Shown here in pieces: positions 25,469-35,987 of a stretch of DNA of 64,000 bases. Below the pieces are notes generated by a model. The model was not told the DNA's origin. It saw nothing but the letters and a program-made list of their open reading frames with translations, and made no database searches. Origin of the DNA: Niastella yeongjuensis (GTDB lineage Bacteria > Bacteroidota > Bacteroidia > Chitinophagales > Chitinophagaceae); assembly GCF_900110245.1 (NCBI RefSeq), contig NZ_FOCZ01000003.1, positions 372,001 through 436,000 of the forward strand. The letters are read 5' to 3'. The translations under genes and the position numbers were made by a program. Within the stretch, counting starts at the first letter, position 1. Each line of letters begins with the position of its first letter.

Positions 25469-27865
25469 TCAATGCTGGTTATTATCCAGATTTATATTCA
25501 CCCGTAACGCTTTCAATCCGCTTACACCCTGTAATTCTTCCAGCTCCAGGAATTCGATTCCCGGCTGTAACAATCTTTTGTTTTGTAAAAACAGGATGTA
25601 TTCCTGGTATTCCTCGGCTTCTTTAGGGTTGCTGTAAACCATGGCTATCTTTCCCGGTTGTGTTAGTCTTTCCTGGGTACCGCGAATATGTACTTTATCG
25701 AGCCTTTTTTTCATGATCTCATAGCGAATGTTATAAGACCCTTCCACATCAAACCGCCGTTCGTCGCGACGGAAGCTGATACTCATGGGTTGGCTGTGTA
25801 TTAATATCAACTGTGTTGTTTGCAGTGGAACGGGCAGCGTTGGCTGCATGGCGTGTATCATTTGCGCAATCTCGGCCATGGAGGTTAGCTGAAACAACTG
25901 AATATTCTTCAGGAACAACATATTGAACGGATTGTGCGGGGCGATGGACTGCCCGATGTAGATCGTGTATTCAACTCCGTCTGTTCTGTATCTTTCAAAA
26001 TAGTGCGGATACGATTGCTGCATGATGGCCTCCTGCTGCTGGAAGGTTTTTAATACCGCATTGTTGATAGTGGCAAGGGAGATTTCATAGTCGTTCCGGT
26101 TGCGATATAAATACCCACTGAAATCATTTACATGAACGAAGTAATTATTGATGATGTCCTGCATTTGCGGGTGACTGCTTTTCAGGTGCTTCAACACCGT
26201 ATGTACTTCATTGTTGAAGAACTCTGAAATGCGCACTTCATCTTCTGCTGTTACCGTTTGGGCAATGGCCTGCCGGAAATTGAAATTCTTGAATTTTAAT
26301 CCTTCCAGTAAAGGCAGTGGGAAACGGGTCTGCAGCTGGTCGAACGTTTCATCGACCAGGTCGATGTGTTCCATCAGGTCTTTTTGAAGTGCCCGGCTGC
26401 GTTCTACTGAAGAGTTGCGGATATCGATGGCGCCGTATAGCGGGTATACGTTGTCGAATACAACGTTACCCGATACGGGCGCTTCTTTGTATTGCTCTTT
26501 GTGCATATATTCCCAGGCCACTTCTGCAAACTTCCATTCCACTGAAGGTTGCAGGGCCGTAAATTTTTCCTTGATGATCTTTTCAATGCGATAGGAAAAG
26601 GTATCCCGGTTTTTCAGAAAGGCCAGTGAGATCAACGGCATTGCTTTCTCTACCCGGTTCATAACGTCCTGGTCTAACTGGTTGGGAATGGGCGAGGCCA
26701 GTTCCAGGATACCCAGTAAACCGTCGTCGTTTTGTATGGGAATGATGATATAACTCCTTATGCCTGCATCGATGAGTATTTGTGTAAAGGGAGCTACCTC
26801 CACCACTTTTTCATCGAGTATGGAAAGCGGCATTGGCGCGGGGTGCTCGCTAAAAAATTCTATGCATTTGTGGTAGGTATTAATACTATCCGCATCTGCA
26901 GTTCTCCATTTCTTTCCCAAAATACCATATTGGGAACAGGTTTCATCGAGCACAAACCGGTTGTTGAGTTGTAAAAAAGGTGTTAACCCAACCTCTACAT
27001 CATTGAGGCCAACAAGTGCCTGGATATTGTTTTTGAGTTCATTAATGATGCCGGTGTCGCAGGCTTCCGAGCGCAACAGCACCCGTTTGATGGAATCCAG
27101 TGATTCCTGCAGGGTGAAGTCTTCGGCTATCCATACGCCAAAGCCTTCCACTTCAAACAGCTCGAGTGGCATTTTTTCCAGTTGCCGTTCAAGATCTAAG
27201 ATGCGCAGTGTATTTAAACATACCCCGCAATCCTGTATTTGCGGCAGCTCGCCTTTGGCACTGATATCGATAAACCGGCGGTCGTACCTCAGTTTGTAAT
27301 AACGCCGCATGCCGGTAGTTTTATCTACTACCGGGTACACGAGGTAGGGCGCTTCATTCAGTTTTATATTGTAGAACTTTTCGAGAATGTGTTCATACAT
27401 AAGTGCGCACTGGGCCTGTTTAAGATAATCTTCTGTTGCATTTTCGGGCAACAGAAAATGTTCTTCTGTTTCATCGATAAACAATTTCCTGAACGGAGTA
27501 GAGTAGTTGAAGATCGAAAATTCGTAAGGCACACTCATGGTGAACATATTTTTTTCATGTTCACTAACTACGGGGAAAAGCGTGGTACCTAACATATCGA
27601 GCAGGTCCTGGTGTTCATCCAGGATATGCGAATCAGTAAGCGGCTGTAATAAAGCTGGTGTTTCTTCAAATTTTTCTATAAGGTAATTGTATATTCTCGA
27701 CCGGGTATTGGAACCCTCGTGTAGTTTTTCTTTTAAATAATTTACAAATGGCCGGAAGGATATCTTGCTATCGATAGACAGGCTGTTATCAACATGTTCT
27801 CTATTAGCTGCAAGGATGTTCACTTTGTTAACAGAGCCTATGGCAGGAGCAAACAGATCCGACAT
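25469..27865 (-). CDS. Large GAF-domain protein, unknown function
   Basis: The 798-aa protein has one recognisable domain, a GAF domain at about residues 330-425 (VAPFTQILIDAGIRSYIIIP, then DDGLLGILELASP). The flanking regions are helical and show no HTH, kinase, GGDEF or phosphatase motif. No signal or membrane segment is present, so it is cytoplasmic. Proteins of this size and layout are common in Chitinophagaceae and Sphingobacteria and are annotated only as GAF proteins. GAF domains bind small ligands or mediate dimerisation; the output here is unknown. Confidence 0.7.
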   Translation of the reverse strand: MSDLFAPAIGSVNKVNILAANREHVDNSLSIDSKISFRPFVNYLKEKLHEGSNTRSRIYNYLIEKFEETPALLQPLTDSHILDEHQDLLDMLGTTLFPVVSEHEKNMFTMSVPYEFSIFNYSTPFRKLFIDETEEHFLLPENATEDYLKQAQCALMYEHILEKFYNIKLNEAPYLVYPVVDKTTGMRRYYKLRYDRRFIDISAKGELPQIQDCGVCLNTLRILDLERQLEKMPLELFEVEGFGVWIAEDFTLQESLDSIKRVLLRSEACDTGIINELKNNIQALVGLNDVEVGLTPFLQLNNRFVLDETCSQYGILGKKWRTADADSINTYHKCIEFFSEHPAPMPLSILDEKVVEVAPFTQILIDAGIRSYIIIPIQNDDGLLGILELASPIPNQLDQDVMNRVEKAMPLISLAFLKNRDTFSYRIEKIIKEKFTALQPSVEWKFAEVAWEYMHKEQYKEAPVSGNVVFDNVYPLYGAIDIRNSSVERSRALQKDLMEHIDLVDETFDQLQTRFPLPLLEGLKFKNFNFRQAIAQTVTAEDEVRISEFFNNEVHTVLKHLKSSHPQMQDIINNYFVHVNDFSGYLYRNRNDYEISLATINNAVLKTFQQQEAIMQQSYPHYFERYRTDGVEYTIYIGQSIAPHNPFNMLFLKNIQLFQLTSMAEIAQMIHAMQPTLPVPLQTTQLILIHSQPMSISFRRDERRFDVEGSYNIRYEIMKKRLDKVHIRGTQERLTQPGKIAMVYSNPKEAEEYQEYILFLQNKRLLQPGIEFLELEELQGVSGLKALRVNINLDNNQH

Positions 27866-27969
27866 AACGGAAATTTTAGCAGTGAGTAAAAAAATGACTA
27901 TCTATAAAGTTACTAATTTACCCCTGCTGAAATGCTGACCGCCGTCACTGTTTTGCTCCTGATGTATTG

Positions 27970-30516
27970 TTATACAACCCTGCCCATAAAGGGATCGGTT
28001 TTACCCGGTTGTCCATCCTCCAGGTGGCCGGCAAAACGTTGTTCAAATTGTGTATAGCCTTTTATTTTAATTGTAAAGTCGTACCAGCCAAAGCTTTGGG
28101 TGAGCGCGAACGACGTTGCTGTTACATTGAATTGTTTAGCACTACCAGCCATTACAGAACCTTTTATAACAGGTAATTTGTATGCATTGTCAATAATTTC
28201 AAATGCTATCTTTTTCGGCTCATAATTCATAAATGAGAACGCAAGTTTAACCGGCTGGCTGGGGCCCTGTACCCTAATTTCAGGGGAGCAGACGATTTCT
28301 ACACGTGGGTCACCAGCCAGGCCTTTGAATTCTCTAAAGAAGCCATTAGGGCCATACACCTGTAAATGGTAAGTGTTGTTTGCAAAATCATTCAGTTGCC
28401 AGTGATCCTCTACAGATTGGCCGGGTGCTACAGCATAGGCCCGGTTGGCCATCGTTTGTTGTTGATATTGGGCTGGTGCGTAAATATGAAAGGGTGAACC
28501 AGCCGATTGTTTACCGAAGGTGGTGTCGCTGGTTCCCATTTTGATCTGTACGGTTTTCCTGTCTTCCGATAATTTACAATTGGCATGCAATTCATACGGC
28601 AGTGCGCAGGCGTTGCGAATGCCTTTTTCCTGTTGTGGCATCAATGAGGAACTCCAGGGCGCTTTATTGATGGCGGCTATTTCATCGGCCGTCAACTTTT
28701 TATAATTGGAAGGCAGTGGGCGGAATTGTGCTTTGTGAATGCCTTCAATAAATTCATCTCTTTCAAGAAATTCGGGGAGCGTGATCTTTTCTCCATCATA
28801 AGGCCTGAATACTGAGGTGAGGTCGCCACACACCGTACGCCGCCATTGGGAGATATTGGGTTCTTCGATCTTCTTTCCGGTTTTGTTCGATAAGAACGCT
28901 TCGAGAAACTGTATAGAAGAAGTATGATCAAACACTTGTGAATTCACCCAGCCCCCGCGACTCCAGGGCGATGCTACCACCATTGGTACACGATAACCCA
29001 GCCCGATGGAACTTTCACGCGCCTGTTCCTTGATGGATTGCTGGTCGTTATTGGCCACATAATCTACACCGGTATTGATGCCGGCTGAGGTTAACCCGGT
29101 TGACGCTTTATGCGGATGCGGCGCTACGAATGGCGGGATGTGATCGTAGTAACCATCGTTTTCATCATAGGTCAATATGAAGATGGTTTTCTTCCAAACC
29201 TCGGGATTTTGCGTTAAAATATCCAGTACCTCACTGATGTACCATACGCCAAACCAGGCGGCCGACGGATGGTCAGAGAAATTCTCGGGCGCCACCAGCC
29301 ACGATACGGTGGGCAGGGTACCGTTCTTTACATCGTCCCTGAACTGTTGCAGCACATCGCCCTTAGGGGCCTTCATTTGCCGTTCTGTATCGCCATCTTT
29401 ATAAGTAATGTTGGTAAGCTCGTGGTAGTTAGGGTCTTTTATATTAGTATCAAATGCTTTTTTGTGCAGGGCTTTTTCCCGGGCTGTCAGGCGGTCGAAA
29501 TTTTCCCTGGTGTATTTTTTTTGATCGGCTTCTATAACGGCCATTTGTCTTTTGAGTTCATCTAACCTCTTCCTGGTTTTATCCATTTCTGTAGTGGCTG
29601 CACCGGATGGCAAAGATTGTAACAGGGCTTCTGTTTTTTTGATTGCTGCTGCTGTGTCCGCTGCTGCCTTGGGCAGGTTGTCGATATAAGCCGGATGAAA
29701 TTTTACATTATATTGCGTGAAGTATTCCAACGGGTTGTCGCCAAAATTGGCCAGCCAGCTGTCTTCTTCGCCGGTAAAACCAACGCCCACGCTTAACTCA
29801 TTCTGATACACTTTCCAGGATATGCCATTTTCTTCTAATCTTTCAGGAAAGGTGGTCCAGCTAACCATGGTATTATAATCGGCATCTTCATTCCAAACGT
29901 TGGCTTGTGCGTTTTCTTCCTGCTTATCCCTGATGGTGCCGCTCCAGAAGAACAGACGGTTAGGTGTAGTGCCGGTGAGTGACGAACAAAAGTTGTGGTC
30001 ACACACCGTAAAGGCATCGGCCAAAGCATAATAGAATGGAATGTCTTCCCGGGTATGAAAACCCATGGTCAATGGCATGGCACGGTAATCTTTATTGCCT
30101 GAATGTTTAGCCTCCAGCCATTTATCGTAATGGCCGTTGTTGCGGGCATCAACCTGGTTGGCCCAGGAGTGGGGGAGGGAGCTCATCCAGGTGGCTTTGG
30201 TGTTATGAATATCGAGGCGGAAGGGCGCATAGGTTTCGCCTTCTATATTGGATTGCAGCCACACCAGGTTCTTATTGGGTAAACGGATAGCCCGCGGGTC
30301 GTTAAAACCCCGTACGCCCTGCAGGGAGCCAAAGGCATGATCGAACGACCGGTTCTCCTGCATCAGGAATACGATGTGCTCAGCATCTTTCCAGGTGCTC
30401 CCGGCTTCGGGATCGATGGCCAGTGCTTTGGCAATAGAAGCCGGTAATAATTGCATTAATCCGGCGCCACCTGTTAGCAGGGATGCTTTTTTAAGGAATT
30501 CTCTGCGGGTATCCAT
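27970..30516 (-). CDS. Tat-exported phosphocholine-specific phospholipase C
   Basis: The 848-aa protein starts with a twin-arginine signal (TRREFLKKASLLTGGAGL) and belongs to the alkaline-phosphatase-like phosphoesterase superfamily of non-hemolytic PlcN-type enzymes. The active-site region reads HIVFLMQENRSFDHAFGSL near residue 45, with LTGTTPNRLFF near 180 and the metal-binding YDENDGYYDHIPPF near 445. Two C-terminal repeat domains (DUF756 type, about 640-840) complete the usual architecture. It hydrolyses phosphatidylcholine-type lipids in the periplasm or outside. Length is normal. It is a single gene with no sign of decay. Confidence 0.88.
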   Translation of the reverse strand: MDTRREFLKKASLLTGGAGLMQLLPASIAKALAIDPEAGSTWKDAEHIVFLMQENRSFDHAFGSLQGVRGFNDPRAIRLPNKNLVWLQSNIEGETYAPFRLDIHNTKATWMSSLPHSWANQVDARNNGHYDKWLEAKHSGNKDYRAMPLTMGFHTREDIPFYYALADAFTVCDHNFCSSLTGTTPNRLFFWSGTIRDKQEENAQANVWNEDADYNTMVSWTTFPERLEENGISWKVYQNELSVGVGFTGEEDSWLANFGDNPLEYFTQYNVKFHPAYIDNLPKAAADTAAAIKKTEALLQSLPSGAATTEMDKTRKRLDELKRQMAVIEADQKKYTRENFDRLTAREKALHKKAFDTNIKDPNYHELTNITYKDGDTERQMKAPKGDVLQQFRDDVKNGTLPTVSWLVAPENFSDHPSAAWFGVWYISEVLDILTQNPEVWKKTIFILTYDENDGYYDHIPPFVAPHPHKASTGLTSAGINTGVDYVANNDQQSIKEQARESSIGLGYRVPMVVASPWSRGGWVNSQVFDHTSSIQFLEAFLSNKTGKKIEEPNISQWRRTVCGDLTSVFRPYDGEKITLPEFLERDEFIEGIHKAQFRPLPSNYKKLTADEIAAINKAPWSSSLMPQQEKGIRNACALPYELHANCKLSEDRKTVQIKMGTSDTTFGKQSAGSPFHIYAPAQYQQQTMANRAYAVAPGQSVEDHWQLNDFANNTYHLQVYGPNGFFREFKGLAGDPRVEIVCSPEIRVQGPSQPVKLAFSFMNYEPKKIAFEIIDNAYKLPVIKGSVMAGSAKQFNVTATSFALTQSFGWYDFTIKIKGYTQFEQRFAGHLEDGQPGKTDPFMGRVV

Positions 30517-30697
30517 AGTGTATTTTGATTGTTAGTGCCTGATAAAAATAAACGGATTAGCCATTCCGTCTTTTGAAAGTATGAAAAATTAAACAGATGT
30601 TAATAAAGGATGGTCAGCACTTACAATAATTGCACAGTATTTGCCAAGTATAATCAAACAAGTCCCTTCCCGCCGTTAATTCGTTAACCTATGACCT

Positions 30698-31480
30698 ATG
30701 AAGGGGATCTTTACATTATTATTTTTTGTACTGCTATTGCATCATCTTACGCATGCCCAGGCTGGTACCTGTCCCGCCAATATTAATTTTGAAGCAGGCT
30801 CACTGCAAAACTTGAACTGTTATGTAGGAACAACCAGTGTTCAGAATAATGATAATATTATAACGGTCAATCCTTCGGCGCCGGTCACCGGCAGGCATAT
30901 GTTATATGCCAAAGCCGCTGCCACAGTCGTTGATCCGTATGGGTTATTTCCGGTGAACCCACCCGATGGCAGTGGGTATGCCGTGCGATTGGGCAACAAT
31001 ATCAATGGCTCCGAAGCGGAGCGCATGACCTACGAGTTTACTGTTCCCGCCAATGCGAACGACGCCACCTTTACTTACCGGTATGCCGTGGTATTCCAGG
31101 ACCCTGGCCATAACCCGAATGAACAGCCCCGGTTTATTGCCCGTATTCTCGATGTGCAAACAAACAGCTACCTGCCCTGTGCTTCCAATGAATATATTGC
31201 TACGGCATCGCTGCCGGGGTTTCAGACCTCACGGGTTGATGCAGCCGTGAAATTTAAACCCTGGTCATCCGTATTTATAAATCTCGGTGCATATGGCGGC
31301 AAACGGCTGAAAGTAGAGTTTACTACAGCCGATTGTACCAAAGGTGCCCATTGGGGTTATGCGTATGTTGATGTAGGGGAATGTAACGTCACTGCTTGTT
31401 GCGCAATCCGGCGCTGGCTGGTATTTTCTCGGGTAATTTTCGACTTACGGGTGCCTATCGCAATCAATGGCAGAGTGTAA
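30698..31480 (+). pseudogene. N-terminal remnant of a secreted gliding-type protein, fused out of frame to PorP/SprF sequence
   Basis: A good signal peptide (GIFTLLFFVLLLHHLTHAQA) leads into about 230 residues (CPANINFEAGSLQNLNCYVG...) of the kind that open long Bacteroidota adhesin-like T9SS proteins. The homologous-looking part stops at DVGECNVTA near 31392. The frame then reads 28 residues that are the out-of-frame translation of a PorP/SprF gene. PKD repeats and the C-terminal sorting domain are absent. The remnant arose by a deletion joining two genes that are often neighbours. Confidence 0.75.
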
Positions 31481-31920
31481 CGGTGCCTTATAGAACGATG
31501 GCGGTAAGTGGCGAGTGTAAAATGTTGCGGGGTTTTTCTAATGGCGATTTTATCACTGCGGGTCTGCAGGCTACCAATGACGTGGCGGGTGATTCTAAAT
31601 TACAACGTACCCAGGTGTTCCCGGTTATTAATTACCACAAACTGTTGAACGAGGATAAAACCACATTTATTTCCCTTGCATTTATGGGTGGTCCGGTGAG
31701 TGAGCATTTTGATATTACCAAACTGCGGTTCGATGACCAGTATGTTAATGGGGCTTATAGGATGGCAAATGCCACCCGGCAGCAATTCAGTAATACCGGT
31801 TTTACTTATTGGGATACTTCGGCAGGTATTAGTGAAAAAAGCGGAACTCACGTTGTTTGCTCAATTAGGGGCAGCGAATACAAACACTGGAACGATGGGG
31901 TGGACGTGGAGATAAAGTGA
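31396..31920 (+). pseudogene. PorP/SprF fragment (type IX secretion-associated outer membrane protein)
   Basis: From the deletion joint the frame reads NPALAGIFSGNFRLTGAYRNQW, the opening of mature PorP/SprF proteins, then about 130 more residues of that family (INYHKLLNEDKTTFISLAFM, FDDQYVNGAYRM). It has no own signal peptide and only a TTG near the start. Similarity stops after WDTSAGIS near 31836, and the last 28 residues are unrelated or frameshifted. Intact members have about 300-350 residues, so both ends are lost. It cannot make a working protein. Confidence 0.75.
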
Positions 31921-31931
31921 CCACTCACAAG

Positions 31932-31964
31932 AAAAATCCTCTCGACTGATCGGGAGGATTTTTT
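31932..31964. terminator. Bidirectional terminator
   Basis: AAAAATCCTCTCG pairs with CGGGAGGATTTTT (12 of 13), with T-runs on both strands. It serves the decayed plus-strand locus and the convergent lipocalin-like gene. Confidence 0.85.
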
Positions 31965-31991
31965 ATAATTTAACCGGTATATTAAGGAGGC

Positions 31992-32741
31992 CTACAGTAA
32001 TTTGGTAGAGAATTTCCAAAGTTCTTCGGTATATCCGCTGATCAGCACCAGTTGGGTAGGGCTGATACTTTTAATATTCCAGATCCGTTGTTGGTTTTCG
32101 ATGGTTACAATAATTGACTTATTGTCGGGACCAAACGCCCATTTACCGCTTTCTGTAACTTTTAAACTTTGTGCTTCATATACGCCGTTGCTTTTAAAAT
32201 AAGCATAGGCACCTCTTATGAGGGTACTCGCCATTTTTAACTGGGCTTCTGAGCGGCCCGGTACTTCACGACGCGTTAAAAACCATTTTTTGCTGATCTG
32301 GCTTTTGGTAACGGAAACAGTCTTGATATCGGGTAGAGGTTGTTCAACATTATCGGATTCGGTTACATTTGTTCTGGCCATGATAAAAGAGCCCTCACCC
32401 AGGGTAAGGATCAATTTGTCTGCACTCAGGCCTATGATCTGAGATTCGTTTGAATTTCCTTTGTATGATGTTATTCTAACTTTGCTTGTAGCTTCGTTCA
32501 GGCTCCAGACACCTTCGTCGATGTTATTCATCACAAAAGCCTTGTAGTGATTGTTGGCTTTGAAGTAAAAAGTCATGTTTCCGAAATACTCATTAGCGAT
32601 TCTCAGTGTGGCAGTATCGTATCTGTGTTTATTGTAAACGTCAACATATTTCCATTTACCAACCAGGGAGTCAGTTTTTTGGGCTTGAACGGATAGTGAT
32701 AAACCAATAGGAATTAGGAATAGGAATCTAAGTCTAGTCAT
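31992..32741 (-). CDS. Secreted protein with two lipocalin-like repeats
   Basis: The start at 32741 gives a signal peptide (MTRLRFLFLIPIGLSLSVQA); 28 upstream in-frame codons would bury it. The mature 225 residues hold two domains of about 100 residues with the same plan. Each opens with a K-W strand (LVGKWKYVDV; ISKKWFLTRR), has an aromatic YFK segment (MTFYFKANNHYKA; AYAYFKSNGVYEA) and then an xGxW strand (DEGVWSL; ESGKWAF). This is the pattern of Bacteroidota lipocalin-like proteins. Location is periplasmic or outer-membrane associated. The ligand is unknown. Confidence 0.65.
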   Translation of the reverse strand: MTRLRFLFLIPIGLSLSVQAQKTDSLVGKWKYVDVYNKHRYDTATLRIANEYFGNMTFYFKANNHYKAFVMNNIDEGVWSLNEATSKVRITSYKGNSNESQIIGLSADKLILTLGEGSFIMARTNVTESDNVEQPLPDIKTVSVTKSQISKKWFLTRREVPGRSEAQLKMASTLIRGAYAYFKSNGVYEAQSLKVTESGKWAFGPDNKSIIVTIENQQRIWNIKSISPTQLVLISGYTEELWKFSTKLL

Positions 32742-33009
32742 GTTTGTGGTTTGTACGGTAGTTCCTGGCGCTTTGCCCATTACTGGGCTAATACCATAAC
32801 GCAAATCAGGGCCGGGTAATTGCACCTTTAGGGTAAATTTTGCGGGGGAAGGTAATAACTTTATGGCATCAGTGCAAAGGAATTAGTAAACAGCCGCTGT
32901 TCTCCCTGCAGGATCAGCCATGGTATTGGGTTTCTATAAGAGGGAATTGCGTGAATAATTTTTTTCCGGTGTTTACACAATAAAATTAATGCTGTTCCTT
33001 TGTGTGTGA

Positions 33010-35031
33010 TTATCTGATCAATACAGTGGTGCCGCGTTTAAAAACCTTTTCACCGGTATCTATCAAAGTATACCTCAGCAACCATACAAACACCCCGGTT
33101 GGTTGCTGCTGTCCATTGAAACGGCCATCCCATTTATTCGTCCAGTTGTTGGTGCGGAAAACAATTTGTCCATACCGGTTATAGATGATAAACTCCAGGT
33201 TGGAGGCTTTCCAGGCATTGAGGGGATACAAAAAGTCGTTATGGCCATCGCCATTTGGGGTAAACCCATTAGGAACGGTAATATAGCAGCTGTATACTAC
33301 TTTCATTTGCTTTACGGTCGTATCAAAGCAATGCAGATCATTTTCAACAATAAGCCTTACCGGGTAGATCCTTTCCCTGCCGCCGGTTACCTGGGGATAG
33401 GTTTCCGGCAGGGGATTTTGTAATAAGCTGGTATTTCCATTCCCGAAATTCCAGTTCCATCCTATGATCTTGCCGATGCTGCTGTCGGTGAATACCGCTT
33501 TGTCTTCCGGGCATAATACTGCCGGTAAACCAAAGTGTGCTTCCAGGGTATTATCGAGTAGTATTGTAGCCGTTGAAGTATCGGCGCACACATCATTCGA
33601 GACGATCAGTTGCACCTGTTTGGGACCAAATACGCTCCAGGTGAAACTTGGGTTTTGATCGTTGCTTTTGCCATCGCCATCAAAGTTCCATTTCCATCTG
33701 TTTACATCGTTGTCGCCATCATGCGAGAACTTAACAGAATCAATCTTACAAGCCAGGTATAATTTGTAGGTAAAGTCGGCGTTCACGGTGTCAGCGGTTG
33801 AAAAAGTTTCGTAAGCGCCGGGAAGTGTCTGCTGACCGCAATCATCTATGATGGTATTGCCATCAGTACCTGTTTTCAGGGTTATGCGATAATTACCTGC
33901 AGATTGGATGGGGGCTGATAATTGTACAAAAATGGAAGTGGCAACACCTCCTACGCATTTACCGGCAGCACCGGTTACTTTAACGGGAGTAGAGCCTGAT
34001 ATAGTAAAATCACTGCCATCGGCGGCAATAGAGTTACAATTTATGGGCCGGCGAAAAACAAGTTCTACTTTGTTAGGTGCACAGCCAACGGGTCTAATAC
34101 TGTCTAATGGTGTTGGCTGTACAGGGTCAACAACAAAGTTGATGTGGTTACCGGCCGTCATCATTTGGTCACAGTTGTCCAACAGGGTATTGCCATCCGT
34201 GCCAGTTTGAACAGTGATCCGATAAGTGTTAGGGGGCAATGCGTTGCTCATGGTAAGTACCACGGTATCCATATCGAAGCTGTTGCTGCAGCCAACAGCG
34301 GTGGCAGAGACGATTCTTGCCCGTGCCGGTGATAATCTGAATTCGCTGCCATCGGCCGACAGGCTGCTGCATTTTATTTTTTTGTTCATGATCAGCGTTA
34401 CCGTAACTCCGCCACAGCTGGCCCAGCTCCCCGCAAGGTCTGGTTCCAGGGGATCTGTGATAGAACCGGTTCCACCGCCAAAGGATAATTTGTACCCGCT
34501 TTGTGAATCGGTAAAATGACTGATCAGTAACAGGTAGGTATGCCCTTCCTGTATGGCAGGCATGGTACTGAATGAGTTTTTATTATTAGCGGGATCTGAA
34601 GAGCATTGAATATAAGGCACGCCTGAATTGGAAGCACCCGTTACCCCAAAGGTTCCGGCCCAGTTACCGGTAACAATCAGTGAGGTGTTGGTAAAGACTT
34701 CATCCGCTTCGCGACCGGTTATATCGAATAACATCCAATCGTAATCGTCGCCCAGGTCGTTTGGTGTAATGAGGAAACCTAAAGTACCCGTTTTATAGCA
34801 GGTGAAACGATACCAGAATGGGTTTTTATCGCCGTAAGCGGCGCCATCATCACAACCAGGAACGTAAAGATTGTGATAGCCGCAAATGGGTACAGTTTGT
34901 TGTGAAAAAGTATCAGCACCGCATACCGGAAAGGCCGTTGAAGGGGTTTGGCCAAGGGTAGTACAGTCCTGTGCACACAGGGTATTACATATTAGCAAAA
35001 CCACAACCAACCCAATTAATCTCATATGCAT
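33010..35031 (-). CDS. Secreted protein with PKD domain and gliding-motility (type B T9SS) C-terminal domain
   Basis: The 673-aa protein starts with a signal peptide (RLIGLVVVLLICNTLCAQ). An N-terminal Cys-rich beta domain (to about 200) is followed by repeated units of about 105 residues (SIRPVGCAPNKVELVFRRPI and its relatives) and a PKD domain (near 430-510, NRWKWNFDGDGKSNDQNPSF). The C-terminal 90 residues are the gliding-motility-associated sorting domain: VPNGFTPNGDGHNDFLYP, IYNRYGQIVF and GVFVWLLRY. It is exported by type IX secretion and attached at the surface. It differs from the decayed neighbour at 30.7 kb by being intact. Confidence 0.88.
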   Translation of the reverse strand: MHMRLIGLVVVLLICNTLCAQDCTTLGQTPSTAFPVCGADTFSQQTVPICGYHNLYVPGCDDGAAYGDKNPFWYRFTCYKTGTLGFLITPNDLGDDYDWMLFDITGREADEVFTNTSLIVTGNWAGTFGVTGASNSGVPYIQCSSDPANNKNSFSTMPAIQEGHTYLLLISHFTDSQSGYKLSFGGGTGSITDPLEPDLAGSWASCGGVTVTLIMNKKIKCSSLSADGSEFRLSPARARIVSATAVGCSNSFDMDTVVLTMSNALPPNTYRITVQTGTDGNTLLDNCDQMMTAGNHINFVVDPVQPTPLDSIRPVGCAPNKVELVFRRPINCNSIAADGSDFTISGSTPVKVTGAAGKCVGGVATSIFVQLSAPIQSAGNYRITLKTGTDGNTIIDDCGQQTLPGAYETFSTADTVNADFTYKLYLACKIDSVKFSHDGDNDVNRWKWNFDGDGKSNDQNPSFTWSVFGPKQVQLIVSNDVCADTSTATILLDNTLEAHFGLPAVLCPEDKAVFTDSSIGKIIGWNWNFGNGNTSLLQNPLPETYPQVTGGRERIYPVRLIVENDLHCFDTTVKQMKVVYSCYITVPNGFTPNGDGHNDFLYPLNAWKASNLEFIIYNRYGQIVFRTNNWTNKWDGRFNGQQQPTGVFVWLLRYTLIDTGEKVFKRGTTVLIR

Positions 35032-35132
35032 ATTTCGATAGACCTAAAAAATTGTGCTAACGTTGCAACATACGGAAATAATGAATACTGCCTTGTTAAT
35101 AGATGACGATTGTCAATAGTTTGCCGGTTATT

Positions 35133-35903
35133 TTACCACAATGGCGGAGCCTTGAAAAAATCATGTGGGGTTTGTCCTGTAAATGCTCTGAAGTCTTTTA
35201 TAAAGTGTGCCTGATCGTAATATCCTGCCGAATAGGCAGCTTCGGTAAAACTTATAGCATCGGTATAGTTTTCGATCAGGCTTTTCAATCGAACAATAGC
35301 AGCAAAATGTTTAGGCGACGTACCGGTGATCTTCCTGAATCTCTTTTCAAAGGGATCACGACTAATGGGCAGCCCCGCCACCAGTTCCTTTATTTTAATA
35401 TCGCCTTTTAAGCGTTTGATCTTTTGTATGGCTTCGCTCACCAGCGCATCTGATTGCGTTATTTTCAGTTCAGATAATAAGAACCGTTCTACAATGAGTA
35501 TACGCTGGTTGTTGTTATCGGCTGCGGCCAGTTCTTCTTCAATAGCACATACCTTCGATCGTTGAATGAGGTGATCTAGCGATACACTGATGCTGCCCAG
35601 TTCATACAGGGGGGCTGAAAAAAATGCTGCAGCTCCGCCTTCCTTAAAGATCACTAACAGGTTGGTGGTCTCTTTTGCATAATCTACAAGCCGGCTCGAA
35701 TCCCGGATACCCGAAATAACCGTCTGGGGAAAGCTATGTGTAGCGCCGCCATTATCTGACCAGGAAACCTGTCCGCGAAGCCGGAATGCAATTACTATGG
35801 AAGTATCGGGTAAAATACGGTTCACCATTCCCTGTTCACAGTCAATGATCAGGAAATTTTTAATATAGGGCTGCAAAGCAGGTGAGGGAAGGAATTGTGC
35901 CAT
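35133..35903 (-). CDS. AraC-family transcriptional regulator
   Basis: The 256-aa protein has an N-terminal sensing region resembling DUF6597-type AraC regulators (FLPSPALQPYIKNFLIIDCE) and a C-terminal AraC double helix-turn-helix (IKELVAGLPISRDPFEKRFR and FTEAAYSAGYYDQAHFIKDF, ending FTGQTPHDFFK). Length is normal. It is divergent from the SRPBCC gene at 36103, and the 200-base gap holds that gene's promoter and a tandem dyad, so it is one candidate regulator. The effector is unknown. Confidence 0.9.
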   Translation of the reverse strand: MAQFLPSPALQPYIKNFLIIDCEQGMVNRILPDTSIVIAFRLRGQVSWSDNGGATHSFPQTVISGIRDSSRLVDYAKETTNLLVIFKEGGAAAFFSAPLYELGSISVSLDHLIQRSKVCAIEEELAAADNNNQRILIVERFLLSELKITQSDALVSEAIQKIKRLKGDIKIKELVAGLPISRDPFEKRFRKITGTSPKHFAAIVRLKSLIENYTDAISFTEAAYSAGYYDQAHFIKDFRAFTGQTPHDFFKAPPLW

Positions 35904-35987
35904 ATGCTATTCGCCTTGAGAAACAAATCTACAAACTGGGGTTACGCTGACACAACCTTCCAACAAATAAAAAGGTTCAAAAATAGT

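Noticed and set aside
31700-31915. Separate small protein in another frame of the PorP/SprF fragment
   Set aside because: It is an overlapping frame of the decayed gene; its end may be frameshifted PorP sequence, but it has no start signals of its own.
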